Of a DNA stretch of 51,480 nucleotides, positions 50,252-51,480 are shown piece after piece (the first letter of the stretch is position 1; each line of letters opens with the position of its first letter). A program made the position numbers and the translations under genes. The DNA comes from an uncultured Clostridia bacterium (GTDB lineage: Bacteria; Bacillota; Clostridia; Oscillospirales; CAG-272). The notes beneath the pieces are model-generated. The model worked only from the letters and a program-made list of their open reading frames with translations. It did not search any database and was not told where the DNA came from. Location of the stretch: assembly GCA_937894775.1 (NCBI GenBank), contig CALAXC010000320.1:1-51480 (forward strand), in the 5' to 3' direction.

Positions 50252-50280
50252 AAGGCGATTGCATCACGCAACCGCCTTTT
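50252..50280. terminator. Terminator-like hairpin
   Basis: GGCG-a-TTGC (50254-50262) pairs with GCAA-c-CGCC (50268-50276), with AA before and TTTT after. It may serve the winged-helix gene ending at 50314 on the minus strand. Confidence 0.6.
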
Positions 50281-50289
50281 GGTTATACA

Positions 50290-50309
50290 CACCAACACTT
50301 GGTGCTTTT
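50290..50309 (+). terminator. Small terminator-like hairpin
   Basis: CACCAA pairs with TTGGTG (50299-50304) and is followed by CTTTTT on the plus strand. No plus-strand gene precedes it except the tRNA region. Confidence 0.4.
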
Positions 50310-50313
50310 TATT

Positions 50314-51441
50314 TTACTTTTTCACACTCATCCAACACCCCTCTGCGCCAATTCCGTCCTCGGGAGGCGTTAATACGCCTTTTTCAATAAGACATTCAAC
50401 AACTGCGTCAATAATGGGCATACTTGCAAGGCTATTTGCCAATCTCCATTCTCCAAGAAGATAATCGGGAATAGATTTTTTAATCAGTGCAGCAAGTTCT
50501 TCCGCAACGCTCTCGGAATCGGCATCAAAGTACCCATTTCTTAACCCCTTACTAATATTAAAGAGTTTGTCTTCATCAGAAAACGAATTCACAAGAATTT
50601 TGGTATAAATTGTATCACCGTCGCGATATAAATAGCCACACTCAATAGCTTTTGCCGCGTGCTCTTTTTCTTTTTCAGAAAGCAATGTGACATCAAGACC
50701 ATTGATAGCACGTAGCGCAAGTTGAATTTGAGAATCGGTAGATACATTATGTCCGCAACTAAAATGCCTCTTAATGCGCATCATGTAGATATTAGCAATA
50801 TGAATATTAGAGAATCCACAAATATTTTGTGCATCAACGCCATCCCAACCATTACCATAATACTTGCCGTTATCTACATATCCAAACACACTAAACGGAC
50901 GATCTGTTTTCTCAACATCAGCAAAATGTTTTTTCTCCAAAACACGCTCAACACAAAGTGAAAAGGCACTGACAATATAGACAACCTGTTGCCAAAGAAT
51001 AAGATTCATATCGACTTTTTTATTTAGATATGGGAAATAAAGATACTCTGCTTTATGCTGCTCAATGTAGTTAGTTATGGTTTCACAAATTTTGGGTAAT
51101 TGCTCTGTGTAAAGTGCATTTGCCTTCTCAATTACATCTTTATCAAGCAATATAAAATTAAGTGCGTATTTACCATTATCTAAGCGTCGAAGCAAACCAT
51201 ATTCTCCATTTACGCCCTTACGAAGAATTTCAAGTTCTTCCTCGACATAAACAGTAGGTACGTTCAGCTCCTCTGCAATTTCAGAAGCACTCATCGGCTT
51301 CTTGTGGCAAAGCCATACGATATGATTTGAAAACATTCTTGTACATACGTTACGAGGATCTCCCCAAGATGGAATTCCTGTTCCCCAAATCACAAAATCA
51401 ATTTTATCAAGCGCTACGGGCTTATTATAAACTTCTCTCAT
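50314..51441 (-). CDS. Winged-helix DNA-binding protein of unknown role
   Basis: A 375-residue soluble protein. Residues about 35-95 form a winged helix-turn-helix (IVWLCHKKPMSASEIAEELN, then a wing YGLLRRLDNGKYAL). The rest is helical and mixed, with no known catalytic motif; cysteines are scattered rather than paired. Proteins of this size with an N-terminal winged helix often follow an ECF-like sigma factor gene in clostridia, and the bases upstream fit the end of such a coding frame. The ATG at 51439-51441 has GAGG about 10 bases upstream. No function can be assigned beyond probable transcription control. Confidence 0.75.
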   Translation of the reverse strand: MREVYNKPVALDKIDFVIWGTGIPSWGDPRNVCTRMFSNHIVWLCHKKPMSASEIAEELNVPTVYVEEELEILRKGVNGEYGLLRRLDNGKYALNFILLDKDVIEKANALYTEQLPKICETITNYIEQHKAEYLYFPYLNKKVDMNLILWQQVVYIVSAFSLCVERVLEKKHFADVEKTDRPFSVFGYVDNGKYYGNGWDGVDAQNICGFSNIHIANIYMMRIKRHFSCGHNVSTDSQIQLALRAINGLDVTLLSEKEKEHAAKAIECGYLYRDGDTIYTKILVNSFSDEDKLFNISKGLRNGYFDADSESVAEELAALIKKSIPDYLLGEWRLANSLASMPIIDAVVECLIEKGVLTPPEDGIGAEGCWMSVKK

Positions 51442-51452
51442 TTTTTGTACCT

Positions 51453-51480
51453 CACTTTTGATCTTTTGCCTTGCTGAAAA
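51453..51480 (-). CDS. Possible 3' end of an upstream gene (partial)
   Basis: On the minus strand, one frame from the window edge reads FSKAKDQK and then TGA (51453-51455). The stop codon merges with the GAGG ribosome site of the next gene, an arrangement usual in operons. Only eight residues are visible, so the identity is unknown; a sigma factor is a guess from known neighbourhoods. Confidence 0.3.

Noticed and set aside
50314..51441. Integrase or transposase for the tRNA-tail element
   Set aside because: The protein has a winged helix but no tyrosine-recombinase R-H-R-Y set, serine recombinase motif or DDE pattern.

Overview
The window looks like a chromosomal segment of a low-to-moderate GC, Gram-positive anaerobe of the class Clostridia, probably a gut Oscillospirales-type organism. 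This rests on AGGAGG-type ribosome binding sites, TTGACA-17-TATAAT promoters, formate-THF ligase, a split methionine synthase (catalytic protein plus separate activation-domain protein), luxS, a two-gene SUF-like system, the non-mevalonate isoprenoid enzymes IspD/IspF, and a small intergenic inverted-repeat element of a type common in Ruminococcaceae. The taxonomic placement is inference; there is no rRNA in the window.

Layout. 1-886: the 3' end of an FMN-binding domain gene and an HD-domain hydrolase. 887-1317: a gene-free chain of hairpins. 1318-15064: one long minus-strand operon for a carbohydrate-type ABC importer. It holds a giant solute-binding protein, two permease pairs, an NHL/TPR/YIP1-like membrane protein and a DUF5696-like secreted protein, with no ATPase. 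15065-15745: its long AT-rich control region with two copies of an inverted-repeat motif. 15746-17395: a SufB/D-like scaffold and a SufC-like ATPase. 17697-19628: a secreted-glutaminase-family (DUF4965-like) protein. 19687-23864, minus strand: a GlpA-like and a GlpB-like flavoprotein, a DUF1667 protein, and a metallo-beta-lactamase-fold lipoprotein. 24090-29530, plus strand: fhs, tsaE, tsaB, rpiB, ispD, ispF, rpe. 29672-33451: a giant fused MacB/FtsX-type ABC protein and a small zinc-ribbon membrane protein. 33491-36580, minus strand: luxS, an ABC-F ATPase and a LexA-like self-cleaving repressor. The repressor faces a small zinc-ribbon gene and a sigma-region-4-like gene across a switch-like control region. 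37500-38123: mscL. 38124-38503: composite repeats. 38504-41771, minus strand: aspS, tmk and a sugar isomerase/epimerase-like gene. 42023-45543: a Wzz-like membrane protein and a GH3 beta-glucosidase. 45672-49544, minus strand: metF, the MetH activation domain and metH. 49675-50280: tRNA-Trp, a duplicated tRNA tail, and a second hairpin array. 50314-51441: a winged-helix protein.

The genes fit a saccharolytic anaerobe. It imports and hydrolyses glycans (ABC importer, GH3), runs folate-linked one-carbon and methionine metabolism (fhs, metF, metH, luxS), and has the usual housekeeping enzymes.

The most unusual signal is non-coding. Two intergenic elements of almost equal length (about 1085-1261 and 49988-50163) share no obvious arm sequence but the same fold plan, one inverted relative to the other. 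Each has a 7-nt linker (GTGATAT or GTGAAAT) repeated about four times in one half and its reverse complement repeated about four times in the other. Unique small hairpins sit between linkers, and a 10-14 bp long-range stem encloses one half. Other notable points are a tRNA-Trp 3' tail duplicated 199 bp downstream, and face-to-face promoters carrying repressor-like motifs beside the LexA-like gene.
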